NCBI GenBank assembly: GCA_024364735.1
Contig: JAGFNQ010005640.1
Location: 248,001 to 312,000 of the forward strand
Direction: 5' to 3'
Origin: Boesenbergia rotunda
Taxonomy: Eukaryota; Streptophyta; Magnoliopsida; Zingiberales; Zingiberaceae
Length of the DNA: 64,000 bases
Positions 40,930 through 54,100 of the stretch are shown piece after piece. The stretch's first letter is position 1. Each line of letters opens with the position of its first letter. The translations under genes were made by a program, and so were the position numbers. The notes below the pieces were generated by a model that searched no databases, had not been told where the DNA came from, and saw nothing but the letters and a program-made list of their open reading frames with translations.

Positions 40930-42903
40930 TGCGAGAGGAGTTTCTTGGAGCTAAAAAGGAGACTTACGAGTGCTCCAATTCTTACCCTTCCGGAAAGTAA
41001 CCAGAGCTTCGACATGTACAGCGACGCCTCCAAACTGGGACTTGGAGCTGTACTTATGCAGAGTGGAAAGGTCATTGCTTACGCCTCTAGGCAACTCAAA
41101 GAACATGAACAGAACTACCCCACTCATGATCTAGAATTGGCCGCTGTGGTCTTCGCTCTCAAGATATGGAGGCATTATCTATATGGAGCGCAGTGTAGGA
41201 TTTATACAGACCACTAGAGTCTGCGATATTTCTTCACTCAGAAAGACTTAAATATGAGACAACGCCGATGGCTTGAATTGGTGAAGGACTACGACTGCGA
41301 GATCTTCTGCTATCCAGGGAAGGCAAACAAAGTGGTCGATGCACTCAGCCGGAAGTCCAGTGCCACCTTGATGTCCATATCTAGATTACCCCGCCCACTC
41401 GAAAGAGAAATTATGAATTTTGGGGTCGAGGTCATCTCCGGACGGCTTTCTACCATGGCAATATCACCGACGCTGTTCGAGGACATATTGGAAAAACAAA
41501 ATGGTGATCCGAGTCTTCAGAGAATCAAGCAGGAGATCCTAGAAGGAAAGGGTGATGGTTTTCGTATCGCCGACGGGGGAGTATTATACCTTAGGGATCG
41601 TCTATGTATCCCCAATGATCCGGAGCTGCAGAGAGAAATATTAGCAGAAGCTCACGGAACCCCTTATTCGATGCATCCGGGATCCACCAAAATGTATCAA
41701 GACCTGAAGGAGAAATTCTGGTGGTCCGGTATGAAGAGAGACGTGGCTCAGCATGTTAGCACTTGCCTGACCTGCCCACAAGTGAATGCAGAACACCAGC
41801 GACCCGGAGGAGTTCAGCAGCCACTTCCAATTCCGGAATGAAAATGGGAAGATATCTCTATGGATTTCATTTCAGGGCTTCCCAGGACTACGAACGGATA
41901 TGATGCGATATGGGTAATTGTGGACAGGTTGACGAAGTCTGCCCACTTCCTAGCAATCAAGATGACTTATTCGATTGAGCAACTAGCTCAGTTATATGCT
42001 AAGGAGATAATCAGACTTCATGGAGTTCCCATGACCATCATCTCAGATAGGGATGGTCGCTTTACTTCACATTTTTGGGAGTGCGTCCAGAAGTCTCTTG
42101 GCACTAAACTACGATTCAGCACCGCTTTTCACTCTCAGACTGACGGGCAAACTGAACGAGTGAATCAAGTACTGGAGGACATGTTGAGAGCTTGTGCCCT
42201 GGATTTCAAAGGGAGTTGGTGCCGATATCTATGTTTAGCGAAATTCGCTTACAATAATAGCTACCAAGCTACTATCGGAATGGCACCTTATGAAGCTTTG
42301 TACAGGAGGAGATGTAGGTCTCCGATCTATTGGTACGAAGGTGGTGAAAAGAAGGAAATGGGGCTCAAGACGGATTTCATCGACGGCACCACTCGAGCTA
42401 TACAGAACATTCGACAACGGATAGAAGCTGCTCAGAGTCGGCAAAAGAATTATGTGGATGTCGGGCGTAGGCCACTGGAATTCGATATTGAAGATTTGGT
42501 ATTCCTCAAAGTGGCTCCTATGAAAGGGGTAACGAGATTTGGGAAGAAAGGGAAACTAAGTCCGCGTTATGTGGGACCGTACTAGATCCTGAAAAGAGTC
42601 GGCAGGGTAGCTTATGAGCTAGAGCTGCCCCAAGAGATGTCGGCTATTCATAACGTATTCCATGTGTCGATGCTCAAGAAGTGTATTCCAAACGCCGACC
42701 AAGTGATCGAGCCGCAGACAGTACAGGTGCAGGAGGACCTAAGTTTTGAAGGCCGACCTATCCAGATCCTGGATCGGGAAATCAAAAAGCTAAGGAACAA
42801 GGAGTTACCCTTGGTCAAGGTCCTATGGCAAAGTCAAAGGTTCGAGGAAGCTACCTGGGAACGCGAGGACGAGATGAGGCGCAAGTACCCGGAGATATGC
42901 TAA
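40930..42903 (+). pseudogene. pol: Chromovirus RNase H, integrase and chromodomain
   Basis: One continuous frame with three stops: TAG 41215 (DH-SL, normally Lys), TGA 41839 (PE-KWED, normally Trp) and TAG 42583 (GPY-ILK, normally Gln). RNase H: FDMYSDASKLGLGAVLMQ, HEQNYPTHDLELAAVVFAL, YTDH. Integrase: zinc residues in AEAHGTP, MHPG and CLTC, core MDFISGLPR, SDRDGRFTS and TERVNQVLEDMLR with the DDE residues present, then FLKVAPMKG and the GPY motif. The C-terminus (VLWQSQRFEEATWERED) is chromodomain-like, the part chromoviruses use for chromatin targeting. Two of the three stops are C-to-T type. Confidence 0.9.
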
Positions 42904-42926
42904 GTTCGAGGACAAACTTTCACGAG

Positions 42927-42937
42927 GTATGGGGGAT
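42927..42937 (+). other. Polypurine tract of the chromovirus
   Basis: GGTATGGGGGAT just before LTR start TGTAACGACCCG at 42938. Confidence 0.7.
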
Positions 42938-45900
42938 TGTAACGACCCGTAAAATCCTTTCAATATTTTTCTTGAAAATATTGATGATGCCTATATGGAT
43001 TCGTGAGTAATATAGGAATAATAGTATGAACCTTAGCATGATTCCTTATATGGATTAAAAGCTAAGTACTAAGGGGCCTTACATGGACTCTTCTAGTACC
43101 ATGGTTATTAGTGGATCTTAGGTAGAATTTAACATAAATGGAAATGGGTTTCAATTAGGAAGATTAGCATGACTCTTGGTGGGCCTTATGTGGGCCTTGC
43201 CAAAAATAAAAGAAAAAGGAATAAAAATAAAGTGCATGCGCCAAGGATTGAACCTTGGACCTAGAGTCTCATCATGCATGTACTAACTAATTCACCTAGC
43301 AAGGGAGTGCTAGTGGAAAAGGAAGAGGATTTTAGTTGAGGCTAAGGGAAGTGAAGAGTCACCATGAGAGGAGACACCATGCCTCTTCACTTGCCCCTAC
43401 ACCTAGTATAAGAGAAGTAGATGAGAAGGGAAGAGACACTTGAGTTATTGTTTTCTCTTTTCTTCATCCACCAAGGCTCTTCCTCTCCCTCTCCTTCCTC
43501 CTTTTAGCCGAAACCCACAAGGGGTTTTCCCCTTGGAAAAGCTTCATAAGAAGACTTCTTCTTCAAGATCCAAGGGCTTCATACAAGGCTACAAGGACTA
43601 GGGGTGATCTAAGGTCAAGAAAGTCTTCATCCTCTTCTCTATTTAAGTTCTAAAACCAAGATAACAAGAGTAAGACTCCCTCACCTGTGGTATAATAGTT
43701 TTGATGTTATCTTTCATGATTTAAGGTTTTGTTGGGCTCTATGTTGAGAAAACCATGCACTAGGGTCCCTACAACTTTCGGCCAAGGAAGTTTATGGGTC
43801 TAGGATGATGTTAAAAATCTCATGTATGCTTTCTAATGTTTTCTCATGATAAATAAAGAGTAAATGATGAGTTGTGGAATTTTTGTAGCACCCTAAGACC
43901 CCCCTTCAAGTTTCGGCCACTTCCCTATTTCTAGGGTTAGGATTAGATCTAACCCTCCAAGCATGTATACTATGAATCCCTATGATATAATGAATGTTAA
44001 TTGTAAATTTTATTAATGTTTCATGGACTTATTGCTCTTCTAGGGTTTCGGCCAAGGCATGATTTAGGGCTAGAACTTAGGGATTAGATCCAATTAAGGG
44101 TTCAAATGGCTTCTCATGGTATTGTATGTATTGTATTGGATGTTGATTTTGACCTATATGAATTTTTCCATGGACTTGTAGGCCTTTAGGGTTTCAGCCA
44201 AGACCCAATCTAGGGCTAAGAAATTAGGGTTAGCTCCAACTATAGGTTCTAATGGTTTCCTATGGCATTATAGGTAATGTATGGGCTTTTCCTTACTTAT
44301 GGTATCTCACATGTTGCTTGAATAATAGGATATCTCTTCTTCCAATTTTCGGCCAAGCACCTTAACTAGGGTTTGGGATGAGTTAGGGTTTCAAGAATAC
44401 TTGTTTATGGCTTACTATGATGTATATATATGTTCAAGCATGTGGTATGAATTTTATGTTACCAAAAACCCTAACCTTATGTACTATGCTTCATGATTTT
44501 GTATGCTTATGTTAGATACCATGTTTAGTAGGTTCCATTCATGAATGTTTTAAGCCCGATACCATGAACACATGTGTTGTGAAGTAGGCCTCATGTTTTG
44601 TGTAGAATAATTCATGTTTAAGTTAAACGCCTATGATAGATATATGGTTAAGTAGGCCTATGCATGTTCTATGTCGAATGTCATGAACCTAGGTAGTATG
44701 TATCATGTTCATATGGATTCTACCCATGCATGCTTTATGATGGATATGATTATGTAAGTTATGTGATATGTACCATGTATGTAATGCATGCTTACCTTAG
44801 GTACCATGATCATGCAAGCTTTATGAACTAAGATGATGTTTATGCCTTAAGGCATAATTATGTATGTATGTCATGCTTTAGGAATAAAGATGATGAATAA
44901 AAATGATGTTCATGCCTCTAAGGCATAATGATGTATGCATGACATACCTTATGAATGAAGATGATGAATGATGATGATGTTCATGCCTTTAGGGCATAAT
45001 GATGTTATGCATTAACTATGAATGATGAAATGCTAAGTATGTTTTATATCATGCTTCATGTAATAAGATCATGTTTATGTCTTTAAATATGCTATGAATG
45101 TCCTATGAATGATGAAGCATGTGAATCTATTTTACTTTATGAATGGGCTTGTACCGGACCGAAGTAAGGGTCCAAGAGATGGGCTCCTCATGTAAATCTC
45201 GGTGTGGGACTACCGCAGTTGTCCCCGGTTCTGGGACTACCGCAGCTGTCCAACAGGGATGGGCTCCTCATGAAAGCCTCGATTTTTGGGACTACCGCAG
45301 CTGTCCTTACCCTAGTAGGTCGAGACTAGCTACCTCGTATTTACTTAGGGATGCGCGCATATGATATATGTATGTGGTACAAGCCAGGGCCCCCATGATG
45401 TGATGATTATATTTAAGTATTTATAAGTATGATTTTCAAATAAGCATCCTTAGGCTATATGCATTTGACTCATGCATCCATTCATGTTATGCATCCATGT
45501 TAAGTATATTTTATGCTCATGTTTATGTCAAGTATCATGTCATGTTGAATGTTTCATATGCTTATGTTTTATGTTAAGAACTATGTCATGTTAAATGTTT
45601 CATGTGCTTATGTTTATGTTAAGAATCATGTCATATCAAATGTTTCATATGCTTATGTTTTATGTCAAGAACCATGTCATGTTAGTATTTCATATGCTTA
45701 GGTTTTATATCAAGAACTTTTCTATGATAAGTACGTTATATGTTTTATTTTATGTGACGTATGGTTTTGGTGAGTAGGAAAGGGTCTTACTAAGCCTATG
45801 TGCTTATAGTTTTATTTTCTTATACCGCAGATCAAGCAAGAGGATATTAAGGGAAGCAGCAGGAGGGGCAAGAGTGTGTGTGTGGCAGTGACATGGCAAA

Positions 45901-46278
45901 GGAAAAGAAAAAGATTCTCATATTTATCTTTGTCACATGTCTTATGTTTTGCATTGTCTTCTTAAGTTTCATGCTATACTTATGATAGTTATGCCTAAAG
46001 AATAAATTACTATGTATGTTGCTTATGGATGATTTATGTGATTTTCATATCATGATGTTACGTATGATGTTAACATGCTAAGTTACCATGTCACTATGTT
46101 TAGGAATGATAGTTAAGGCATGTATACATGATTCAAGTATTAGTTGCATGGGTTAAACGCATATGTATAAAGTTTTAAATTATTCCGTTGCATTAAGATA
46201 TTCATATGTGTATATGTATGTTAGTGTAACGCCGCCTCCCGCCACACCGTAAGGTGTGGAAAAAGGCGGGCGTTACAA
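42938..46278 (+). repeat. 3' LTR of the chromovirus (3341 bp)
   Basis: TGTAACGACCCG...GGGCGTTACA. Shares landmark order with the solo LTR 8354-11958: tRNA-like segment (43227-43310), TTTCGGCCAA motifs (43775-44355), CATG/TATG-rich stretch with roughly 60-bp repeats (45480-45720), and the block with GGACTACCGCAGCTGTCC-like repeats (45143-45350). It ends in Athila-like DNA. The small open frames inside are not genes. Confidence 0.92.
43227..43310 (-). other. tRNA-like segment in the chromovirus 3' LTR
   Basis: The minus strand contains TAGGTGAATTAGTTAGTA (43282-43299) and GGTTCAATCC (43245-43254) with CCAAGG/CCTTGG arms, parallel to 8813-8885. The T-arm part is more conserved than the D-arm part. 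Confidence 0.5.
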
Positions 46279-47008
46279 GGCATGAGACCGTGGCTTTGAC
46301 ACAAGAGTGTAGTGCTCTACTCTTAGATTCACCACTTCCCAAGCTCCAAGACCTTGAAAGTTTTTCTATTTCTTGTAAATTAGGAACAACGCTTACTGAT
46401 AAGGCTTTCTGTGACTTAGGTGCTAGTGTAAGTCACATCCCTTTTTTTGCAAGAAGCTTGGACTTAGTGATTTGAAGGTTGCCGCCATGGCAGTTCAATT
46501 AGTAAATAACTCCTATAGATACCTGTTAGGTATAATAAGGGATGAGCCAGTGGAAGTAGGGAGTTTAATCTTCCCTACAAACTTTATGGTTTTGGATATT
46601 AAAGAAGACCCAAAGACCCCTCTTATTCTTGGGAGTCCTTTCCTCGCCACAGCAAAAGCTATGATAGATGTTAAGGACAATAAGTCATCTTTGGTCATTA
46701 GTGAGGAAAAGCTCATTTTTTATATGTCCAAGTCTTCTAATTCATTTTCTATTGTTGCAAGTTTTTGTCATAGGTTGGATGATCTCCAACTTCAAAGAAA
46801 GGACCACGACCCCTTGGAGCAGTCGCTCGATACCGCACCATATCTAGGACATGAAGGAAGCCAGCCCCGATCTCAGAACATCAAGTATATAGTTCCAGCA
46901 AGAGCCCGGAAGAAAGATAGGGTGGAGGTGAAGGGCCACAATGGGGGGAGCATCTCCCCTTTAAGGCCAAAGCTCCTACTTGAGTCATGTCAAGAGTCAA
47001 GCTTATGA
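46279..47008 (+). pseudogene. Athila-like protease remnant
   Basis: Frame 1 (46279-46475) contains KLGTTLTDKAFCDLGASVSHIP, with the active-site segment as CDLGAS. It passes by a one-base shift in a T run (about 46440) to frame 2 (46472-47008) with NSYRYLLGIIRDEPVEVGSL, FMVLDI and ILGSPFLATAKAMIDV, all hallmarks of Tat/Athila proteases. From about 46880 the frame enters the post-integrase region, so RT to integrase is deleted. No active enzyme. Confidence 0.8.
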
Positions 47009-47829
47009 CCTTAAATCAGCGCTTCTTAGGAGGCAACCCAAGAGTTTTTTTAGTTTCTTTTTCTTATTTTTATACTTTGTTAATTTATTTAATTTATGTT
47101 TATTTCGTTTTCAGATTTATTTTTTTCAGCCTTCCGCGAGCTGACTGTGGAACATTTCCATAGGCATGGAGGTGAATAGGAGGAAGAAGATCTAAAATAG
47201 GGCCAACAAAGGCACACTCGTGTCTTTTTGCCCTATTCATGTGTCGTCCACATGGCATGGTCGTGTTTGAGAGACACGACCGTGTGTCCCATCAGGAGGC
47301 TAAGTGCAATGTACACGTCCTTGTCATGTCAATAAGGCATAGGTGTGCCTCAAAGCAGGGTATGAAGTGAAATTTGCACGAGACGGTCGTGTCTCTTAGA
47401 CACGGTTGTGTCTCACTAGTTAGAGGTAATCTCAACACTATCATGCCTTTAAGGCACAACCCGTGCCTCTTTCCCCCTTTTCAAAATAAAAAATAAAAAA
47501 TGTGTGTCGAAAGAAACACGGCAGGGTTGTGTCATGTTGACATGGTCGTGCCTTCTCAATTTGAGAGGCACATGGCGAGGACGTGTCAACGAGGCACGGC
47601 CATGCCGGTTCTCCCAACCAAGCTGACTCTTGGGCTATGTCGAGTCATCATGGCCATGTGACGTGGGGGCTAGGGCATTTAAGCCCGATCACACGGTCGT
47701 ACCCTCTTACCGTATACGGGGTAAGAGTTATGGAGTAGTGAGAAAAGTGGAGCTTTACTTATTGTGGGTCGTTAAATAAAATTTATTTTGATTCGGGGTT
47801 TTACTTTTTACAAACCTTTTTTATAATTG
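47009..47829 (+). other. Athila post-pol spacer with CACGGTCGTG-type palindromes
   Basis: Non-coding. 47200-47700 contains many near-palindromes such as GACACGACCGTGT, CACGGTCGT and GGCACGGCCATGCC. Similar motifs fill 57385-57670 in the right LTR. Confidence 0.65.
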
Positions 47830-48299
47830 GGAAGGATACTACAGGTACAATAGTTATTAGCGGGATGATAACTCAAATTGCTTTAAATTGTGAACTTTTT
47901 GATTTAGACATTATTCATGGCAACTCTACAATTGATACTAATACATGTTTAATCATGAAAATGATCTGTCAGGATAAGAATGGTTTGCTTTTCCCAGGAG
48001 GGATGAATTTCCATTCCCTCTACCCTATCCTAACCGAACAACAATTCGCAACCCCACCAATTGATTTGTTAGGGAAATGGCACCCGAGTTCACTTCCTTC
48101 CCCATTGAGCACCCTGAAACCTCACCCGTTTGACATCTGCAGTCGGCTAGTCATCCTGATTTTGCTAGATATTCCTTTGCTTATCGTAGCATGGGTCCCT
48201 CTAGATTTAACTTCTTGGATATCTATGCTTCCTTGGATACTCTTCATGAGAATTACGGAATCGACCAATGTATGTTGGGAGACCTTGGATACTCTAGAT
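47830..48299 (+). pseudogene. Athila-like downstream coding remnant
   Basis: A frame from about 47843 reads TGTIVISGMITQIALNCELF and onward to LFPGGMNFHSLYPILTEQQF. Near 48140 the better protein moves to another frame (RYSFAYRSMGPSRFNFLDIY). It stops at SIRE-2. It may be the extra open frame found downstream of integrase in some Athila elements, but I cannot name its product. Confidence 0.4.
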
Positions 48300-48345
48300 T
48301 TTATCGATATTCACCCCCCCTCTATCGATTCTAAACGATCCCACA
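48300..48345 (+). repeat. 5' LTR stub of SIRE-2
   Basis: Matches the last bases of the 3' LTR (to 56965), with a shorter C run. Upstream sequence is Athila-like. Confidence 0.88.
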
Positions 48346-48347
48346 AG

Positions 48348-48358
48348 TGGTATCAGAG
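48348..48358 (+). other. Primer binding site of SIRE-2
   Basis: TGGTATCAGAG two bases after the LTR end CCCACA. Confidence 0.85.
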
Positions 48359-48573
48359 AGGATGACTCAAATCTGGTGCATCCACCAGTTGAGCGATTTT
48401 TCGGATTTTTGTTTTAAATATTTTTTTTGCGTTCATAATTTTTTCGTTCATCGAGGTTGGTGCAACACCACTCGATTTTTATTATTATTTTGTTCCTGTC
48501 GCACTATTAATCCAAGACTTAGTCTTGGAATAAGTTTTCTTTGTAATTTCTTTTTCAGATAAATTTAATAGTC

Positions 48574-50237
48574 ATGCAAGAAGGCTATAGCACCGCCAGA
48601 CCATCACTCTTCTCAAGAGAAGATTTCTCCTATTGGAAGAGTAGGATGGAGGTCCACCTGAAAACTCAGGTGGATATGTGGATTATCATCCAGTCCGGAC
48701 TGGAGATACCCAAAAACGCACAAGGTGAGGTGCAAGGCTACATAGAGTGGGGCGGACCACTCAAGAAGAAGATCGAGGCTGACGCAAAGGCCACACAAAC
48801 ATTACAATGCAGCCTGACGAAGGAAGAATTGAACCACATCGGACCCTTCAGCAGCGCGAAGGCATTATGGAACAAACTGATCGAACTACACGAAGGTACG
48901 TCTGATACGCGGATCAGCAAAAGATATCTGTGACTCAACATACTCTACACAATAAAGATGCACGAAGGCGAATCAGCAACACAGCTCCACGCAAGAATCC
49001 AGGAGTTGATGAACGGGCTACACACAATAGGTCACAAGGTCGAAAACCGTGACCTAATAAGGTATACTCTAAATTCGTTCCCAAGGAACACACTGTGGGC
49101 ATCTATGATGGATGCCAACAAGGTTTCCAGGGACCTATCCGAAATTAAATTAGACGAACTGTTTTCTGAATTAGAATTACACGAGCAAACTAATGCTACT
49201 TTGGTCGAGAAAAGTATTGCTTTTGTCGCAGGAAAAACTCCAAGAAGATCTCAGAAGAAGAAGCTACAACCAGTATCCGAGTCCGACTCAGATTCGGAGT
49301 CTGACGATGATGAAGGAGATCGTCCAAAATTGGTCCGGTTAGCTCGCGACTACTACAAGGAGCTTAAAAATTAAACGAACAAGAAGAAGACAAATCGGAA
49401 GAAGGAAGATCCATCTGAACCCTCAATGAGCCAGAAGAACAAAGGTAACATAACATACTACGAGTGCAACAAGAAGGGACATTTCATATCAGAGTTCCCC
49501 AACCTGAAGGAGAACAAAAAGGCTCAGAAGAAGAAGGCTCTTCAAGCCACCTGGGATGAATCATCCTCGGAAGAAGAAGAAGAAGCTCCGCACTCGAACC
49601 TTCTTGCTTTGACCGCCTCGGAAGACATCGACCCCGGAATAGAATCTGAACCGGACGAAGACGTCGGCACCAGAAAGCTCTTGATCTCGGAGGACGGACA
49701 AATCACGATAAAAGGTTATCCTGAATCCGAACTTTACGATTTAATTTCATACTTGTCATGCAAGTTGGCAAAAGCCAACATCTGGGTTGAAACCCTCTGA
49801 TGGGAAGTCAAACTCCTGAAAGAGGAAGCCAACTCGAGTTCCTTAACCAAGTCCGTTCAAGAAGGAAACTCAACTCAAGTTCGAAAGCTTGAGGAAGAGA
49901 ATTCCTCCTTGAAAACTCAAGTTAAGTAACTCAGGTCGCGTTAGAACGATTCACTTCGGGTTCTAAGAATCTTGACATGATTCTTGGAAAACAAAAGTCA
50001 GTTCTAAATCGATCTGGACTAGGCTATCGAACCAAATCGCGACAACGGTCTTACTATTCCGTATTGAACCAATCTAGAACTCGAGTCCAAGCATGGGCCC
50101 TAAATCTGTGTTTGAATAAACAAGCTGGACCAAACCAATATTGGGTCCCCAAGGGCAAGATTCACATCTTGCCTAACCCTTATCGAGGCTTTAGTCCAGG
50201 GGGAGCTAATATAAAAATCATTTTCATAATTAGATGA
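48574..50237 (+). pseudogene. gag: SIRE-2 gag, several stops
   Basis: ATG 48574 (MQEGYSTARPSLFSREDFSYW) begins a capsid parallel to SIRE-1 gag. Stops fall at about 48931, 49372 and 49798, and a frameshift near 49930. The zinc knuckle reads YYECNKKGHFISEF, with two of the three Cys replaced. The C-terminal part (49977-50237) has MILGKQKSVLNRSGLGY and YWVPKGKIHILP. Unlike SIRE-1, the segment before the coiled coil (GYPESELYDLISYLSCKLAK) is kept. Confidence 0.85.
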
Positions 50238-51198
50238 TTTTTTTTGCTTGTTGCTTGTTTATTTTATTTTTGCAATTTTATTATGCTTAGACTTAGGAAT
50301 GGTTAGTTAAGGACAAAAGATTTATCTGAAACTTGAACAACATAGTATTAGGTGGAGGTGAGATGATACTATGTTAGGGAAGCCCTTCTAAAAAGGTCAA
50401 GTGGGGTAAGGTGTACCTTACTTGGTCTGTTTAGTCTGGTGGAACTAGTCGAAGCTACCGATCCAAAACCTAAGCTAGTTAAACTAAAATTTTTCAAGAA
50501 GTAATTTGAAAATGAACTTTCGGTAAAAGGCTTTGTCAAGGAAAGGGTTGTTGCTCCAATAAGGCTACGGCCAAAGAAGGCCTCTATGCATCACCAAGAC
50601 CTGGAAGCCAATTATCGAAACTCATTTTTAAATTACTATTTGATAAATTTGAATCTAACACAAGTTTTAATTAAATCTTAGGTTGAACATTAATTCAAAG
50701 ATAAAAAATTAATAAATCTCACAAAACAGATAAGGAAACCTGACTTGTCACTTAGAATTGAGTGAGATGTCTAGGACCTAATAATGTAGAACCCAACCAA
50801 CCAACATTTCATTTCAAAAAGGTTATTCAACATTTTTCAAAATTAAATTAAACATTTTTCAAAATTAATTCTACATCTTTCAAAATCAACTCTATAACAT
50901 TTTCAAAATTATTCCACATTTTTCAAAACTCTACATTTTTCAAAATTAACTTAACATTTTTCAAAATTACTTCTATATCTTTCAAAATCAACTCTATAAC
51001 ATTTTTTTCAAAAATAATTCAACTTATACTGAAAACCTGTTTCACAAAAACTCATAAGGTCAACATGCTTGATAATGTTAGATGTGGGTGAGACAGACTA
51101 GGTAGTGAAATTCAATTAGATCATCCCTACCTCTACATAAATGGATCCAAATCAAAAACATACTTTATGTGTAGGAACATAAAGATTTGGACTAGTGG
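50238..51198 (+). other. Conserved non-coding gag-pol spacer of SIRE-2
   Basis: About 0.96 kb, longer than in SIRE-1 (0.72 kb) mainly because of an AACATTTTTCAAAATTA-type repeat block (50800-51010). It shares the ordered blocks described at 19522-20242. Confidence 0.7.
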
Positions 51199-54100
51199 AT
51201 GTTGCATAGTGGATGCTCTAGACACATGACTGAGGATAAATTGAAGTTCACCAAAATCAAGTTCAAAAACCTAGGCTCAGTAGCATTTGGCAACAATGCC
51301 ACACTTAAAGTAATTGGGTCAGGTAACATTGAACTTAATTCTGATTTTATTATTAAAAAGGTGTTGTTGGTTGAAAATTTTAAATTTAATTTACTTAGCA
51401 TTAGACAACTCTGTGATACTGGTTACATTGTCACCTTCACGAACTCTGACTGTCTTATTAGGAATCTACAAGACTCAGAGGTAACACTTAAGGGTAGTAG
51501 GAAAAATAATGTATACACGATCAATCTACCTGTAGTACCCAAATGTTTTCTAACTCAATTAGAAGAAATCAATCTTTGGCATCGAAGACTAGGTCACACC
51601 CATACTAAATTAATTTCAAAAATAACTCAACTTAGATTGATTAAAGGTGTACCTAAAATTAAGAACTTTGGCAATACAATTTGTAATTCATGTCAACAAG
51701 GTAAACAAACCAAGTCAACCCATAAACCAACCCAGTTATACCAAACCCAAGCCACACTTGAGCTCCTACACCTAGACCTATTTGATTCACACGGAGCCAA
51801 GTCACTAAGCAGAAATCGGTATTGCTTAGTAATCATTGACGATTACTCTAGGTTTACCTGGGTTAGGTTCTTGAAAACTAAAGATGAAACATTTAATTCA
51901 TTTAATAATTTGTGCAAAAATGATAGAAAATCAAAATGACACAAAAATTAAAAGACTTAGGAGTGATCATGGGGGAGAATTTGAAAATAAAAAATTTGAG
52001 AAATTTTGTAAAATCAATGGGTACGCCCATGAATTTTCATGCCCTAGAACTCCCCAACAAAATGAAATAGTTGAGAGAAAGAATAGAACCCTTCAGAAAG
52101 CTGCTAGGACCATGCTCAACGAGTATAACCTGACTAATCAATTTTGGGTAGAGACGGTAAATACAGCCTGTTATATACAAAATAGGGTCTTAATTAATAG
52201 AAGACACAATAAGACACCCTATGAAATTTATTATCACAGATTACCAAATTTACATTACTTAAGGGTTTTTGGGTGTAAAGTCCATATTTTGAACACTAAG
52301 GACTACCTAGGTAAGTTTCAATCAAAATCAACCCCAGGGACCTTTTAGGATATTCAACAACAAGTAGAGCCTACAGGGTTTACAATAGACAAACCCACAA
52401 AATTGAAGAAACTACCAACTTAATCTTTGATGAAGAAATTGAAACAAAGTCTATTGATGATCAAAACCTAAACAATTCAAATCTGGATCATGAAGATACT
52501 GAACCATTAATCGAACCATTAATTGAACCATTAAATGGGTTATCAATTGAACCAACTACTGAGTTATCAACTGAACCAATAACTGAACCAACCCAAGTAG
52601 TTGAACCAACTGTTGAATCAAACCTTCTAGCCGGACCTGAGGCTAAACCTAGTTCTAGAAGAACAAAGAAACCCAGACTCAATCATCCATTTGATCAAAT
52701 CTTGGGTGATCCAACCTTAGGAGTCAGAACAAGGTCTTCTTACCGAAATCTTAGTCAAATTGCTCTAATTTCAAAAATAGAACCTAAGACTATAGAAGAA
52801 GCCCTACCTGACCCAAATTGGATTATAGCAATGCAAGAAGAACTAGTCCAATTTTAGAGAAACCAAGTTTGGGACTTAGTACCTAAACCTGAGGGTAAGT
52901 CAGTTATAGACACTAAGTGGGTATTTAGAAACAAGCTAAATGACTAAGGGGAGATTGTGAGAAACAAAGCCCGCTCAGTGGCTAAAGGGTTTAGTCAAGT
53001 TGAAGAGTTAGATTATGACAAAATCTATGCCCCCGTAGCCAGACTTGAATCAATTAGGATGTTACTAGCCTTTGCAGCCCATAGAGGTTTTAAACTATAC
53101 CAAATGGATGTCAAGTCTGTCTTTCTTAATGGGTTCATAAAAGAGGAAGTATACATAGGGTAGCCTCCAGGATTTGAGGACTTAGACAAACCTGAATATG
53201 TGTTCAAACTTAGGAAAGCCCTTTACGGTTTGAAACAAGTACCTAGGGCTTGGTACGAAAGACTATCAACCTACTTAATTTCTAAGGAATTTAACCAAGG
53301 TCAATTTGACTCTACATTATTTGTTAAAACCTTAGAAAAAGACATATTTATTGCTCAAATATACATAGATGATATAATATTTGGGTCAACAAACTCTAAC
53401 ATTTTAAAAGAATTTTTCAAAATTATGGAGAGTGAATTTGAAATGAGTTTGGTGGGTGAGCTAAACTTTTTCTTAGGTCTCCAAATAAAACAAACCAAGG
53501 ATGGTAACTATGTTCATCAATCTAAATATGCAAAAGAATTAATTAAGAAATTCAAAATGGAAAACTCTAAAAGCTTAAATACTCCTATGACCACAAATGT
53601 CAAAATAGATAATGAACCTGAAGGTAAAACAGTTGACTTAAAGCTATACAGAAGTATGATTGGGAGCTTATTGTACTTAACTGCTAGTAGACCTGACATT
53701 TTGTTCGTTGTAGGAATGTGCGCTAGATACCAAACCTGTGCTAAGGAATCTCACCTAGCAACACTAAAAAGAATCCTAAGGTACATTAAGGGTACCCTAA
53801 ATGTAGGTATTTGGTATCCTAGGACTTCCAATTTTGAATTATCAGAATACTCTGACTCTGACTATGCCGGTTGCAAACTAGATAGAAAGAGTACAAGTGG
53901 GGGTTGTCAATTATTAGGACACAGTCTAGTCAACTGGTGCAGTAGAAAGCAACACTGCGTAGCCTTATCCACAACTGAAGCAGAATATGTTTCCCTAGGA
54001 GAGTGTGTAGCACAACTGTTATGGATGATGCACACTCTTAAGGATTTCCAGCTAGACTATGCCCAAACCAAAGTATTTATTGACAACATAAGCTCAATAA

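Larger units (their letters stand above)
39917..46278 (+). mobile_element. Tekay-like Ty3/gypsy chromovirus, 5'-truncated and internally deleted
   Basis: A 412-bp 5' LTR end (39917-40328), primer site, short leader, RNase H-integrase-chromodomain frame (40930-42903), purine tract and complete 3' LTR (42938-46278). Gag, protease and most of RT are missing. The long LTR and C-terminal chromodomain fit the Tekay/Del clade. It lies between unidentified DNA and Athila sequence; no target duplication can be seen because the 5' end is lost. Confidence 0.9.

Noticed and set aside
47865..48365. 166-codon frame as one intact gene
   Set aside because: Its second half is in the wrong frame and its end lies in the SIRE-2 LTR stub; only the first part resembles element coding sequence.
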